The translations under genes were made by a program, and so were the position numbers. A stretch of 64,000 nt of DNA from Zanthoxylum bungeanum. Its lineage: Eukaryota > Streptophyta > Magnoliopsida > Sapindales > Rutaceae. The stretch spans positions 1-64,000 of the forward strand of contig SKCR01021094.1 in NCBI GenBank assembly GCA_019454045.1, read 5' to 3'. Below the pieces are notes generated by a model, which ran no database searches, had not been told where the DNA came from, and saw only the letters and a list, made by a program, of their open reading frames with translations. Of the stretch, positions 38,707-51,653 are shown piece by piece (position 1 is the stretch's first letter; every line of letters begins with the position of its first letter).

Positions 38707-41113
38707 TGTTGGGGTTGGTGCTTAGAGCGCCAATTCCCGGTTGTATTTCTGTTGAATACTTCTGTAAAACATTATTATTATGAATAATATATACAGTTTC
38801 TATAATATAATCTATTTTTCTATATGGTAAAGACGTAATGACCCTAGAATGATTAGTCATGATACAGTTGCAAAAGCGTCGCAACGGACATTGAGAAGTA
38901 TCATGACGTTGTCATTCTCAGACAGTTCCTAGTCAAGGTTTACACTACTTGGTCAATATAGTAAACCCGTTGAGATCGGTACATGTCGTATACTGGAATA
39001 TATGATTCCAATGGTTTCTCAATGAACCATCAATCTTGGAGACTAGTATAGACGTGTTGGGGTTTATAGCGGATAAACAATGAACGACTCACCGAAGATT
39101 CTTAATGGATGGTACACCAGCATCAATAAGAATTTTCTTGGGTTGAGTAGTACTTGTGATTCTTAGACTTGAGATGCCATTGTGGGCACATAAGACATCT
39201 TCTACACTTAGACGGCAGTCACGTCACCGATCTATTTAGATCATACCTCCGCATGTTCGTTGGGTGTAGATAGATCCTCAGGGTGTCCTATGTGTATCAA
39301 GATAAGATCCGTCAGTTCTGTGTACCAGAGCATAGGTAGTCCATATGATTAGCAATCAGATAAAACCATGGTCCCGTGGTAAAGTTTAGAAGCTAGTTCT
39401 AAACATTCTTTTAGAGATTGCTAATGGAATAGTCGACTGGATATTCCCGATAGAGATTTGACGTTTATATCTATACCTCTGGGATTTATCCGGATACCTG
39501 TGACGGAGGAATTATACATTTGCCATGACCTCGACCTGTGTGGTTCACCGAGATTATCTGTGATTGTCATAATCTTCGGGTGGATAGATTATGGACACGA
39601 AATTTGATTTCGTGACGGATATACCTGAGCCTAAAGAGTCTCAATAATGGAACATACTCGTAGAGCACTAGAGCAACATTAATAAATAATATTGATTATT
39701 TATAAAGTTGTTTAATAGTTAAACGCAAGATACGTGCTAAAGAGACTAGATAGTCATTTACTTAATTATTGTGTATTTACATTTAATACTTGATTAATTT
39801 AAATACACATTAATTAATAGTCAATTTGAGTTATTTGACTTATATCCTAAATGAATATATGTTTTTAATATTTAATGTAAATATTATACATATATTTAAT
39901 GTATTTGTATTTGATTAATTAATTAATTAATTAATTAATTGTTAAATGATTAAATTAATTAAAATACAAATATCTTACATTAGAATATTTAAATTAAATG
40001 ATGTTAGTTGCAATTGTTGACTTAAATAAATATCTATAAAGTAGTTTTAGATATTTGTATTAAGATAACAAATGCATTTGAAATGAAAAATGAAATGAAA
40101 AACTTGAATTTCCATGCCTTGTAAATTCGGCCAAGGCTTAATTTGCACAAGTATAAATTGTTTTCATTTGCTTTTCATTTGGTTAACCTAATACATTTCA
40201 CAAAATATAAATCTCCATTGAACAAGCTAAAGGAACCTTGAGAAAAAGAAAGAAAAAGTTCAAAAGCTTGGAAATTTAGTAAGTTTTTCAAACTTGCTAT
40301 TAGTAAGGAATTTGTTCCTTAGGTTCTAGGCTTTAATATATTATATTCTTAGGATGTTTATTTCTTTGTTCCTTGTGGTTTTTGTTGATGGAAGTTTTGG
40401 TTAAGTGTGAAGCATGTGTAATGAAGGAAGTGTTGTGACTATTGTAGTTATAAACATTCTTTTAACGTTTTGGAAACCATGTTACTAATCTAGAGTTGTT
40501 GACCCACTCTTAAATGACCTAGATTTGATCTTGATTTGTTTCATTTTGTTGAGACTTGGATTGGATGTAAGATTGATGATTGAAGTAATTAATTTAATGT
40601 ATTTGGCCTAATTTATCCAATTTGTGAAAATTGAAAAATTAGGGTTCTTGACCTATTCCAAATTTGGAGCTTTTCATATATGTTTTGAATTGGGTGTGTA
40701 TATGATGCACATAATGTTTCATGTTGATTGGATTACATTTGGATGTGTTTTGAAGCATGAAATGACAAATGGTACATTTTGGCACCTTAAGGTGCATTCG
40801 GCCTTGATGATGATTTTTGGGTTTTTTGTTACTTTTGGTGTTTTGAACATGCTAAGTTCATCTTAGAAATGATTTAGAATCATTCAAAATTGATTAGATC
40901 AATTTCGGACTAAAATGGACAAAATACCATATAAGGGTAATTTGGTAAATTCACTTGAATATGATTCATTTGAATTTTGTTTTCATAATTTGATTATTGG
41001 AATGTTAAATAAATATGTTTATTTAATTAATCCGAGAAAAAGTTTTGAAATCTGAAAATCGGATTTTCACCGCTTCCGCTGCGTTACCGTATTCACCCCT
41101 AAAAACCCTTATA
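38707..41113 (+). mobile_element. 5' LTR of full-length copia element A
   Basis: This is a 2407-bp LTR starting TGTTGGGGTTGGTGCT. Its last bases read CCCTTATA where the 3' LTR has CCCCTACA, so the terminal CA has mutated. In the first ~280 bp I count 11 differences from the 3' LTR, nine of them transitions. GTTTA (38702-38706) is the target duplication partner of ATTTA (48224-48228). Repeated TTAATTAA runs lie near 39915-39940. Confidence 0.95.
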
Positions 41114-41116
41114 AAA

Positions 41117-41128
41117 TGGTATCAGAGC
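41117..41128 (+). other. Primer-binding site of element A
   Basis: TGGTATCAGAGC, complementary to the 3' end of initiator tRNA-Met, lies three bases after the 5' LTR. It is the standard first-strand priming site of plant copia elements. Confidence 0.95.
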
Positions 41129-41874
41129 GAGTCTGATTCTAGGCCACCTAAAATGATTAGCCTTCATTGAATCAATGTTTAATAATGTTTTCTTGACTTT
41201 ATGCATGCTTATTAGGATCTAAATTGGTTAGATTTAGGGTGTATGACACTTAGCGGAAAATCCCTAATTAATAAGGTTTGGATGTAATTATGTATTTGAT
41301 GCATGTTATATGGTCCGTCTTGTCAATACGGTTTATGAATACTTCTTTGTGACTACATCCGAGACCGTGCCTCTGCTGTGAGGGTGTAGCCGATAAAGAT
41401 TTATTTATACCGGATGTATATCAGATACTAGGTAAATTCAAGTAAAAGCGCAATTCTGAACGTGCCCTAGCTGTCAGGATTACGTAAGTAACTTGAGTTT
41501 ATCATTGACGAGTTTAACCTTGGTACGTCTCCTTGTGGGCCTGCCTTCGCAGCGACAACGAGAAACGGCCAGGACCAGATACTTAGGAGTCATTAGTGAA
41601 TGATTGACAAATGAGTTGTCTACCTGATGAATATACGTAGGCGAGACCGTGCCTCTACTGTGAGCCGAAATATATTCACGGGATCCACTTTTCACTATTA
41701 GTATTTAATTTAATTATTAAATATTTGTATTCTGTTTGGGATTACAGTATTGCATGATTTAGTGGGAGGGGCATATTAGATTAAAAATCCATGATCTAGT
41801 TTATGCTTTTAATATTATATGAAACTGCTTTATTTCTGCTAACCATTTTTCGTGATCTACATGATAGATTGGCG

Positions 41875-44800
41875 ATGGCGGCACAATCCATAAATCAGTT
41901 TGCGCGTATGCTTGATGCAAAAAACTGAAAGGTGCTGAGAACTTTACAGACTGGGAATTGGATTTGAGGATTGTCCTCGATTCCGAGAAGATGGGTTATG
42001 TTCTTGAGGGTCCGTTGCCCCTTGCAATGGGTGCAGATGCTTCGGAGGAGGAATGCCAAGTTTTTGAAACTTGGAAGGATGATGATTTAAGGGTTAAATC
42101 ATACATCCTTCGTTCACTGTCTCCGAAACTCAAGCAACAATACTATGGTATGCTAGATTCATATAGTATGATGACGCGATTGAGACAATCGTTTGAGAAC
42201 CAGGAACAAGTGATTGTTCACAAAGTCGCCATGGAACTGTTCCATGCGCGTCTGGATGAAGGGCAGATTGTTAGCCCACATGTTCTTCAGATGATCGATT
42301 TGATCGATCAATTGAGGCAACATAATCTCATCTTGAATGACATTCTCGGTAGGAGTGTCATTCTTGGTTCACTACCAGCTTCATTTCGCTAGTTCGTGAT
42401 GTACTTCAACATGCACGGGACTGTCTGTACCTACCAGGAGCTACATAGGATGTTGCTCACGGCAGAAGAGGACTTTAAGAAGGGAGTACCGACTCGCCCC
42501 CCCTAGAACTACTTCTCTTTCGGCTTCTTCCCAAGGATGGTCCAAGGGAAAGAACAAGAAAGGCAAGAAGAAGAAGAAGGCTTTTGGTCCTCAACAACAG
42601 GTGAAGATTGCAAAGCCCAAAAGGGCTTCTGAAGACAAATGCCACCACTGCGGCAAAGTCGGGCACTGGAAAATGAACTGTCCTGATTACATTGCCCAAG
42701 TGAGGAGAGACAAAGCTTCTACATCAGGTACTTTTATTTTTCCAGTTATTGATTTATCTTTGGCTTGTGAAGCCGTTACATCCAGCTGGATTTTAGATTC
42801 TACTTGTCTCATTCACATTTGCAATTCGTTGCAGGTGCTGAAGGAAAGTAGGAAACTGAAGCCTGGAGAGATGCAGTTGCGATTCGGGAGTGGATACTCT
42901 TTGGATGCAGTTGCAGTGGGAGTATGCGAGATCTCATTGCCGAATGGGACACTTTTGTTATATGACTGTCATTTTGTACGGGATGTGTCACTAATATTAT
43001 ATCACTTTTTGTATTGGATACAGAAGGGCTGTTTGTATTAATATTAAGAATAGTTCTTTGTATTTATATGATAAAAATAATATTCAAATCCTTAGTTGTC
43101 CAAACCAGTATGGTCATTATACATTGCAGACTTCTAAAGATATATTAAATACTGGAGTTAATAAACGTAGTTTACCTGTAATTGATAATACTGAACTTTG
43201 GCATATGAGACTTGGTCACATTGGCGTTAAACGCCTTACCCAATTGGTTAGGAATGATTTGATATCAGATCTTACCATTGAATCCTATCCAACTTGTGAA
43301 TCCTGTATTCAGGGTAAGATGACCAAAGCCCCATTTTCTGGTGTTGGACATCGCGCCACTAACTTACTAGAACTCGTACATTCTGATGTATGTGGTCCAC
43401 TAAGTCAAACTACTCACAGTGGTTATTCGTACTTCGTTACCTTTACCGATGATTTGTCACGGTACGATTATGTGTATTTGATGCGACATAAATCGGAAAC
43501 CTTTGAAAAGTTCAAAGAGTTCCGAAATGAAGTAGAAAAACAAACTGGTAAATATATTAAATGCCTTTGATCAGATCGAGGCGGCGAATATATGAGTGGT
43601 GAGTTCATGGATTATATGAAGGAGAATGAGATTCTCGCTCAATATACTCCTCCAGGTACACCACAGCACAATGGTGTATCTGAAAGGAGAAATAAGACTT
43701 TATTGGATATGGTCCGATCGATGTTGAGTTTCACAGATTTGCCCTATTATTTATGGGGCTACTCTCTCTTAACAGCCGCACATCTTTTGAGTAAGATTCC
43801 TTCAAAGGCTGTTCCTAAGACACCGTATCAGATATGGTTCGGTAGGAGACCAAATCTTAATTATATTAAGGTTTGGGGTTGTCCTGCCTATGTCAGGGTG
43901 ACTCAGCAAGATAAGCTTTCGCCTCGAGGGCAAAAGTTTAGGTTTGTTGGATATCCTTCGAATACGAGGGGATATCTGTTCTATGATACCGAGCATCGAA
44001 ATGTGTTCGTAGCTCACTTCGTCGTAAAATTCTAGAAGTAGAATTTTTGTCAGAAGGTGGTAATCATAGACAGGTTGAGCTTGATGAAGTCCAACCTAAA
44101 AACAACGAACCAATGGAGGAACCTGAAGTTCAAGTAGATGAAGGACCTTCAACACACACACTCCGTAGGTCGCAAAGGAATCTAGACCTCCTGAACGCTT
44201 GTATTTGATACAAGAAAAGAGTCTGGATGTTCTCTTAGTTGAAGAGATAGATCCTTTCACCTATAGAGAATCGATGTTGGACATCGACTCCGTGAAATGG
44301 CAAAGTTCCATGAAATCCGAGATAGACTCAATGCATGAAAATCAAGTTTGGGACTTGATTCCGCTTCCCGAAGGAATTGTTCTTATCGGTTGTAAATGGG
44401 TTTACAAGAGGAAGCGGGCCTGACGGTAAGGTTGAAACTTACAAGGCCGACTGGCAGCAAAAGGTCAGCGACTTGGCGTCGACTACGATGAAACTTTCGC
44501 CGCCAGTAGCAATGCTTAAGTCTATCCGGATTTTGCTTTCTATAGCTGCGTATCATTACTACGAGATTTGACAAATGGATGTCAAAACGGCTTTTCTAAA
44601 TGGATTTCTGATGATGAAGAAATCTATATGGAACAGCCGGAAGGTTTCACGTCCAGCGAAACCTCGGGTATGGTATGTAAGCTTAAGAAGTCCATTTATG
44701 GACTTAAACAAGCTTCACGAAGTTGGAATTTTCGATTCGATGAGATTATTAGATCGTCTTGTTTTCTGAAGAATTCGGAAGAATCCTGTGTGTATCAGAA

Positions 44801-45821
44801 GGCCAGTGGGAGCATGGTCGTATTTTTAGTCCTATATGTTGATGACATCCTAATCATTGGGAATGATTTAGGAATATTACAAAGCGTCAAAGCGTACCTC
44901 TGTAAGAATTTCTCCATGAAGGACCTGGGAGAAGCTTCATATGTTTTAGGGATAAAACTCTATAGAGATAGACAAAGGAGGCTGATTGGGTTATCCCAAT
45001 CAACGTACATAGATAAGATCTTGGAACAGTATAGCTTTGGTAAATGTAAGACAGCAAACATACCGTTCAGACATGGGATTCATCTTTCTAAGAAGATGTG
45101 TCCACAAACAGAAGATGAGAATGTTAGAATGTCTAACAAACCTTATGCTTCGTGTTTGGGTAGCATAATGTATGCCATGTTATGTACGAGGCCTGATATC
45201 AGTTTCGCTGTTAGCGTAAGTAGTCAATATCAGTCGAATCCAGGTAATGACCATTGGATGGCCATTAAACATATCCTAAAGTATTTTAAAGGTACTAAGG
45301 ATAAGTTGATAATATATGGAGGAAACGAACTGCAGGTTAATGGGTATACAGACTCCGATTTCCAATCGGATCCCGATGATAGAAAGTCTACATCTGGATT
45401 TTTCTTTACCCTTAAAAGAGGTGCAGTTTGTTGGAAGAGTTCCAAACAGGGATCTACAACTGATTCCACCACTGAGGCGGAATATATTGCAGCTTCTGAA
45501 GCTGTAAAAGAGGCTGTGTGGATAAAGAACTTTATCATAGAATTGGGAGTTGTCCCAAGTATCAAGAATTCGATTCCGTTATACTGTGATAATATTGGAG
45601 CCATTGCGCAAGCAAAGGAACTGAGGGCGCATCAGAAGTCGAAACATGTGGAACGCAAGTACCACATCATTCGAGAGATCGTGTCGCGAGGGGATATTGT
45701 CGTGTGCAATGTACCGAGTGAAGATAATGTAGCAGACCCGCTGACGAAGGCCAAACCTCCGAAGTTGTTTGATAAACACGTGGAGTCGATGGGTATTAGA
45801 TACAATCAATATTGGCACTAG
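41875..45821 (+). pseudogene. Copia Gag-Pol polyprotein of element A, near full length but with several breaks
   Basis: Gag starts MAAQSINQFARMLDA at 41875, has a frameshift near 41920 and runs on at 41958-42392 (ending LPASFR and a TAG). Further frame breaks precede the zinc knuckle CHHCGKVGHWKMNC (about 42640-42681) and a protease-like WILDSTCLIHICNS. Integrase zinc-finger and core follow (43058-43570: LWHMRLGHIGVKRL, HSDVCGPLS). A stop falls where related copies read SDRGG, then the rest of integrase (43592-44035: NGVSERRN, LWGYSLLTAAHLL). The reverse transcriptase start (44199-44423: DSVKWQSSMKSEIDSM, KWVYKRK) and an unbroken 417-codon stretch (44568-45821) complete it. This stretch carries YVDDILIIGND, RPDISFAVS and RNase H residues (YTDSDFQSD, TTEAEYIAA, LYCDNIGAIA). 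The domain order Gag-protease-integrase-RT-RNase H is that of Ty1/copia. The protease lacks the D-S/T-G glycine. No complete polyprotein can be made. Confidence 0.92.
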
Positions 45822-45837
45822 AGCAAGTGAGAGATTT

Positions 45838-48223
45838 TGTTGGGGTTGGTGCTCAGAGCGCCAATTCCCGGTTGTATTTCTATTGAATACTTCTGTAAAA
45901 CATTATTATTATGAATAATATATGCAGTTTCTATAACATAATCTATTTTTCTATATGGTAAAGACGTAGTGACCCTAGAATGATTAGTCATGATACAGTT
46001 GCAAAAGCGTCGCAACGGACATTGAGAAGTATCATGACATTGTCATTCTCAGACAGTTCCTGGTCAAGGTTTACACTACTTGGTCAGTATAGTAAACCCG
46101 TTGAGACATGTACATGTCGTATACTGGAATATATGATTCCAATGGTTTCTCAATGAACCATTAGTCTTGGAGACTAGTATAGACGTGTAGGTGTTTATAG
46201 CGGATAAACACTGAACGACTCACCGAAGATTCTTAATGTATGGTACACCAGCGTCAATAAGAATCTTCTTGGGTTGAGTAGCACTTGTGATTCTTAGACT
46301 TGAGATGCCATTGTGGGCACATGAGATATCTTCTACACTTAGACGGAAGTCACGTTACCGATCTATTTAGATCATACCTCCGTCTGTTCGTTGGGTGTAG
46401 ATAGATCCTCAGGGTGTCCTATGTGTATCAAGATAAGATCCGTCAGTTCTGTGTACCAGAGCATAGGTAGTCCATATGATTAGCAATCAGATAAAACCAT
46501 GGGCCCGTGGTAAAGTTTATAAGCTAGTTCTAAACATTCTTTTAGAGATTGCTAATGGAATAGTCGACTGGATAATCCCGATAGAGATTTGACGTTTATA
46601 TTTATATCTCTGGGATTTATCCGGATACCTTTGACAGAGGAATTATACATTTGCCATGACCTCGACCTGTGTGGTTCACCAAGATTATCTGTGATCGTCA
46701 TAATCTACGAGTGGATAGATTATGGACACGAAATTTGATTTCGTGACGGATATACCTGAACCTAAAGAGTCTCAATAATGGAACATACTCGTAGAGCACT
46801 AGAGCAACATTAATAAATAATATTGATTATTTATAAAGTCGTTTAATGGTTAAACGCAAGATACGTGCGAAAGAGACTAGATAGTCATTTACTTAATTAT
46901 TGTGTATTTACATTTAATACTTGATTAATTTAAATACATTAATTAATAGTCAAAATGAGTTATTTGACTTATATCCTAAATGAATATATGTTTTTAATAT
47001 TTAATGTAAATATTATACATATATTTAATATATTTGTATTTGATTAATTAATTAATTAATTAATTATTAAATGATTAAATTAATTAAAAAACAAATATCT
47101 TACATTAGGATATTTAAAGTAAATGATGTTAGTTGCAATTGTTGACTTAAATAAATATCTATAAAGTAGTTTTAGATATTTGTATTAAGATAACAAATGC
47201 ATTTGAAATGAAAAACTTGAATTTCCATGCCTTGTAAATTCGGCCAAGGCTTATTTGCACAAGTATAAATTGTTTTCATTTGCTTTTCATTTGGTTAACC
47301 TGATACATTTCACAAAATATAAATCTCCATTGAAGAAGCTAAAGGAACCTTGAGAAAAGAAAGAAAAAGTTCAAAAGCTTGGAAATTTAGTAAGTTTTTC
47401 AAACTTGCTATTAGTAAGGAATTTGTTCCTTAGGTTCTAGGCTTTAATATATGATATTCTTAGGATTGTTTCTTTCTTTGTTCCTTGTGGTTTTTGTTGA
47501 TGGAAGTTTTGGTGAAGTGTGAAGCATGTGTAATGAAGAAAGTGTTGTGACTATTATAGTTATAAACTTCTTTTAAGGTTTTGGAAACCATGTGCTAATC
47601 TAGAGTTGTTGACCCACTCTTAAATGACCTAGATTTGATCTTGAGTTGTTTCATTGTGTTGAGACTTGGATTGGATGTAAGATTGATGATTGAAGTAATT
47701 GATTTAATGTATTTGGCCTAATTTGTACAATTTGTGGAAATTGAAAAATTAGGGTTCTCGACCTATTCCAAATTTGGGGCTTTTCATATATTGGTGCATT
47801 TGGGTGTGTATATGATGCACATAATGTTTCATGTTGATTGGATTACATTTGGATGTGTTTTGAAGCATGAAATGACAAATTGTACATTTTGGCACCTTAA
47901 GGTGCATTCGGCCTTGATGATGATTTTTGGGTTTTTGTTGCTTTTGGTGTTTTGAACATGCTAAGTTCATCTTATAAATGATTTAGAATCATTCAAAATT
48001 GATTAGATCAATTTCGGACTAAAATGGACAAAATACCATATAAGGGTAATTTGGTAAATTCACTTGAATATGATTCATTTGAATTTTGTTTTCATAATTT
48101 GATTATTGGAATGTTAAATAAATATGTTTATTTAATTAATCCGAGAAAGATTTTTGAAATCTGAAAATCGGATTTTCACCGCTTCCGCTGCGTTACCGGA
48201 TTCACCCCCTAAAAACCCCTACA
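45838..48223 (+). mobile_element. 3' LTR of full-length copia element A
   Basis: This is a 2386-bp LTR from TGTTGGGG to CCCCTACA, starting right after the purine tract AAGTGAGAGATTT. It is very similar to the 5' LTR apart from point changes and small indels; a ~12-bp repeated GAAATGAAAA word near 40080 is shorter here, near 47205. It is followed by ATTTA (48224-48228). Open frames within the LTR, present in both copies near 40624 and 47734, carry no recognised domain. Confidence 0.95.
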
Positions 48224-48363
48224 ATTTATACATCAATCTAATATGCATACTGACAATAACATTAATAAAGTTTGAAATGAAAATGTAGTATTTTATTAAT
48301 AAATAATAAAATATAATGTACTATATATTATCTGGATTAGCGCTTCAAGCACCAACTCCAACA
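48224..48363 (-). mobile_element. Remaining 140 bp of the 5' LTR of copia element B
   Basis: The segment matches the end of the B LTR at 28850-28991 (TATGCATA.TGACAAT, then AGCACCAACTCCAACA). It shows that element A landed inside this LTR. GAAAT at 48364-48368 is the partner of the GAAAC target duplication at 26288-26292. Confidence 0.9.
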
Positions 48364-49050
48364 GAAATGATTATAGCCGATTATGCAAATTTTTCGATTT
48401 AACTATGACAACTTCTAAATCTTCCCGAAACAACCAAATCAAGTCCAATTTCAACGGTTTCAATTTTGTTACTATTAAAACATCTAACTTAACAAATCTA
48501 TCACATCAAATTCCTTATCTGACCTAAAATCTAGAAATTTCTCGAAATGGATCCGAGACTTTTCGGATATATCATGATTCTTAAAAAAATTCTCAAATAC
48601 TCCTAATACATCATAATATCTCATTCCAGGACAATAAAATAATTTAATCCTCAAGTTACGTTTTTTTAGAATATCTTTCGCAAAAACTTCCGATAACTCA
48701 ACGGAAGTATCCTGGACCCTCCGAAACTTTCTGAAACCATCTAAAATTTATCGTATTATCATAATTAGCTCACATTTATCATTACATTCATCAACACATA
48801 GACACACGCAAAATCCAATTTTACCGGAAACTCGTTAATCTTACCAGATCAATCCAATCCACTCCGATTTCACATCAATAGAAGTCAATACATTACCCTA
48901 CGACACTACTGGAAGTATCTGAATATTATTCACTTTTTTTTTTTGAAAAAAAAAAGAGTTTTTACCAGGAGGTCTTACCGAAATCCTAAGTTACCGGGGG
49001 ACTCCCAACGATCCCACAAATATATAGGAATCGAAAGAATTCAAATTGAT
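48364..49050 (-). repeat. Repeat D, minus-strand copy, right part
   Basis: This is the reverse complement of 11110-11960: ATTACCCTACGACACTACTG matches the plus copy near 11262, and GGACTCCCAACG matches 11164. It continues the 26090-26292 segment across the B insertion. A poly-T/poly-A hairpin-like block lies at 48935-48958. It fades out near 49050. Confidence 0.6.
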
Positions 49051-49863
49051 CTATTATATTCTTAATCAAATACATATATAAATTTATTTCCATCAATGAT
49101 GTAAAGTGTACGGATACAAACATCTACCAATGAAGGATTTAAAAAAAAAAAAAAGACTCAGATTAAAGGTAAAAATAAATATTTTAAATAAATATCAGAA
49201 AACCTTGTAAGTATAAGGATACAATCATCTAGCAATGATGGGTCCAAAAAAAAAAAGGATTTAGATTAAATGTAAAAGACATTTAATATATCGTATTATA
49301 TTATAGGGCTTGTACATTTTTCATAAGACATTACCGAATTCCCCAAGAAATTTCGGCTCATCCTACATTTGTGAATCACGCTCAATTATCTTGTATCTTT
49401 TATATTGCTTTACAAATATTTTGAGTTGGTTACATTTTTATGTTTTTTATATTGCTTTACAAATATTTTGCCCATGCATGGAACAAAAAAAAAAAAAAAA
49501 ATCATCAATTTATCTGTTATTGTCCTTTTGTGTTATTAGTTTTTCTTGTCTTTTTGTGTTATTATTGTTGAGGTTTTCCAAATTAAGGATACCCATTTTA
49601 TTTATTTATTTAAAGTACACTCATTCTTCCATGTTAGAGTTCAGCTCCCGAAGCATATGTGAGCTGCTTCGTAAGGCTCTTCTTAAGAGAAAGAACTTGA
49701 AACCCTCGAGGGAAAATATATTATTAATCACTAGCTTATTTCCCCTAATATTATACTTGATTGGTAAGTTTTATTAAAATAATTGAAAACTAATTCGATT
49801 ATAATATGGGACGATAAGATTTGTAAATTAAATATCCTCTTCATTTATACGAGTGTTTGAACT
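49051..49863. other. Low-complexity intergenic stretch
   Basis: Two diverged copies of a ~100-bp unit (GGATACAAACATCTACCAAT near 49110 and GGATACAATCATCTAGCAAT near 49218) each end in poly-A. A 25-bp word, TTTATATTGCTTTACAAATA and on, is repeated at 49398 and 49446. The 155-codon open frame at 49310-49777 crosses these repeats and a poly-A run and has biased composition, so I do not call it a gene. Confidence 0.4.
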
Positions 49864-50365
49864 AGGTGACAATTTGAATTAAGATTCGTTTATTCGTTCG
49901 ATTTGATTTAAAGCGAATACGGGGTTGAAAAATGAATTCGTTTAATAAATGAGTCAATTCGATTCGATTAGTTTATTAAACGAATCGAATACGAATTTAA
50001 GCTCATTGATTCATTTATTCGTTTAGTATTCGTTTTATTATTATTTTTTACTAGTTATTGTTATTTTTCAATTAAGATTCGAGAAATTATGGTTAATTAC
50101 CATAGGAAAAAATAATATTGTCGATATTTGAGGAGATATTTTTAGTAAATATATTAATTACATAGTTCATATGTATATATTTATGAAAAAATAATGTAAA
50201 AAAATAATAGTAAATTATATTATTGAATAATATCAAGACTAAACAAATCCTGATATTATGATTCGTTTAATAAACGAATCGAATATGAATCCATTACATT
50301 TTGATTCGATTAGTTTAGGATTCAATACAAATCCGATTCGTTGATTCGTTTTGTTACCCATATTT
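49864..50365. repeat. AT-rich dispersed repeat with short inverted ends (copy 1)
   Basis: The repeat starts AGGTGACAATTTGAATTAAG and ends TTTTGTTACCC, giving imperfect terminal inverted repeats (GGTGACAA against GGGTAACAA). The interior has many ATTCGATTCG, TTTATTAAACGAATC and GAATACGAATT words, and ends with TTTTGATTCGATT. A second copy lies at 53520-53995. It may be a MITE; no transposase is encoded. Confidence 0.45.
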
Positions 50366-51176
50366 TGAACATTATATTTTTTTTAAGTACTCCAATAGAT
50401 TTTACCAGCTACACTAGCTAGTAACCATAAATTTATTATATGCATAATTAGTCATTAACTCATTAGTTATTATTAATTATCTCCGATAGGTGTTGATGAT
50501 GGAGTGGCAAACATAGAATAGCTCAGGTTTCAAATTAAAATAGTTCAATAGCTTCTCAAGTAAGCAAAAAAGAAGAAGTAATATTTATTTAATAAAACAT
50601 GAAAACTGAGGAACCAAAATTATAAAATTCCATTATCATATTCTTTCTTCTAATTTTGTTTGAGAGATTTATTATTAAACCAAAATAAATTAATTTCATG
50701 GAATAAGCATTGGTTCCCTCTTTTATGAAAATTCTCATGGTCCAATAATCACTTCAATATCCACATAAAAATGGGGATCTTATCGTGTTTTGACTAGTTA
50801 AATAAAAGGTTTATGAAGGAAATTAAGTTTAATTAACACTTTTGCTGAATTTTTAAGCATAAATATAGTTATATAATAGCAAAACATTATTAAAAATAAA
50901 TCTGGTTTTTGAAAGGATATTTAAATATTATAGCATAAATTGGAATGAGTTATGAGTATATCGTATCATAAACTATTAATATGATTTTCGTTTATAATAT
51001 CAGTAAAAAAAAAATGACGATTTATTTATTTATTTTAAGATTAGGGGTGAGCATCTCAGAATCAAACTGAAACATTATTCTTGAAGAGAACTTATTTTTA
51101 TCAACTTCACTATCCCTCGTCACATAATGAATGGAATTTGCTGAAAAATGACTCAACGTAAAAAGATCATTCTCCG
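50366..51176. other. AT-rich intergenic stretch, nothing recognised
   Basis: There is no open frame with a domain, no RNA gene signature and no clear repeat partner within the window. Confidence 0.4.
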
Positions 51177-51360
51177 TTTCTAAGGGACGTAGTTTGATGG
51201 TGTATGATTCATGATCTCATCTTAAGGTCATGAGTTCGAATCGAGGTAGTGCGTTCCTTGTAAGAGCCTGAAACATCCGGAGGTTTTACCTGTTCTGTTT
51301 AAACTCGGAAGAAGTGGCTTGATAACGGGATTCCAATGATTAAAAAAAAAAAAAAAAAAT
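51177..51360 (+). mobile_element. tRNA-derived SINE, copy 3 (diverged)
   Basis: The copy has a head GGGACGTAGTTTGATGGTGT, a box B-like GAGTTCGAATCG near 51232, a body GTAAGAGCCTGAAACATCCG then GAGGTTTTACCTG, and an 18-A tail. It aligns along its length to the copy at 27585-27762 but with many changes. I do not see a convincing target duplication. Confidence 0.8.
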
Positions 51361-51618
51361 GAGATCCTCCAATTTTATGAGTTATGACTTAAATAAAAAA
51401 TAGAGTTTGGTTGCTTGAAGAAATTTAATGGAGGATTGGAAAATAAAGTAAATGCTGAATGTCTATCAATTTGAGCACATATCCCACGCCTATAAGCAGC
51501 TAACAACAATACCCACTAAGCGTTTATGGATTCACATGTGGATTCCAATAATGTTCTTTAGCTAATTAATAATCGACTATTTGTGTGTCAAAAGAAAAAA
51601 AAAAGTCGATCTCAATGG

Positions 51619-51653
<35 letters not shown>

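Noticed and set aside
40624..40866. 80-codon open frame, with a partner at 47734-47955
   Set aside because: Both are inside the LTRs of the same element and differ by a frameshift; they are LTR sequence rather than a gene.
49310..49777. 155-codon plus-strand open frame
   Set aside because: It crosses a poly-A run and repeated words, has a hydrophobic biased composition from AT-rich sequence, and no domain is recognisable.
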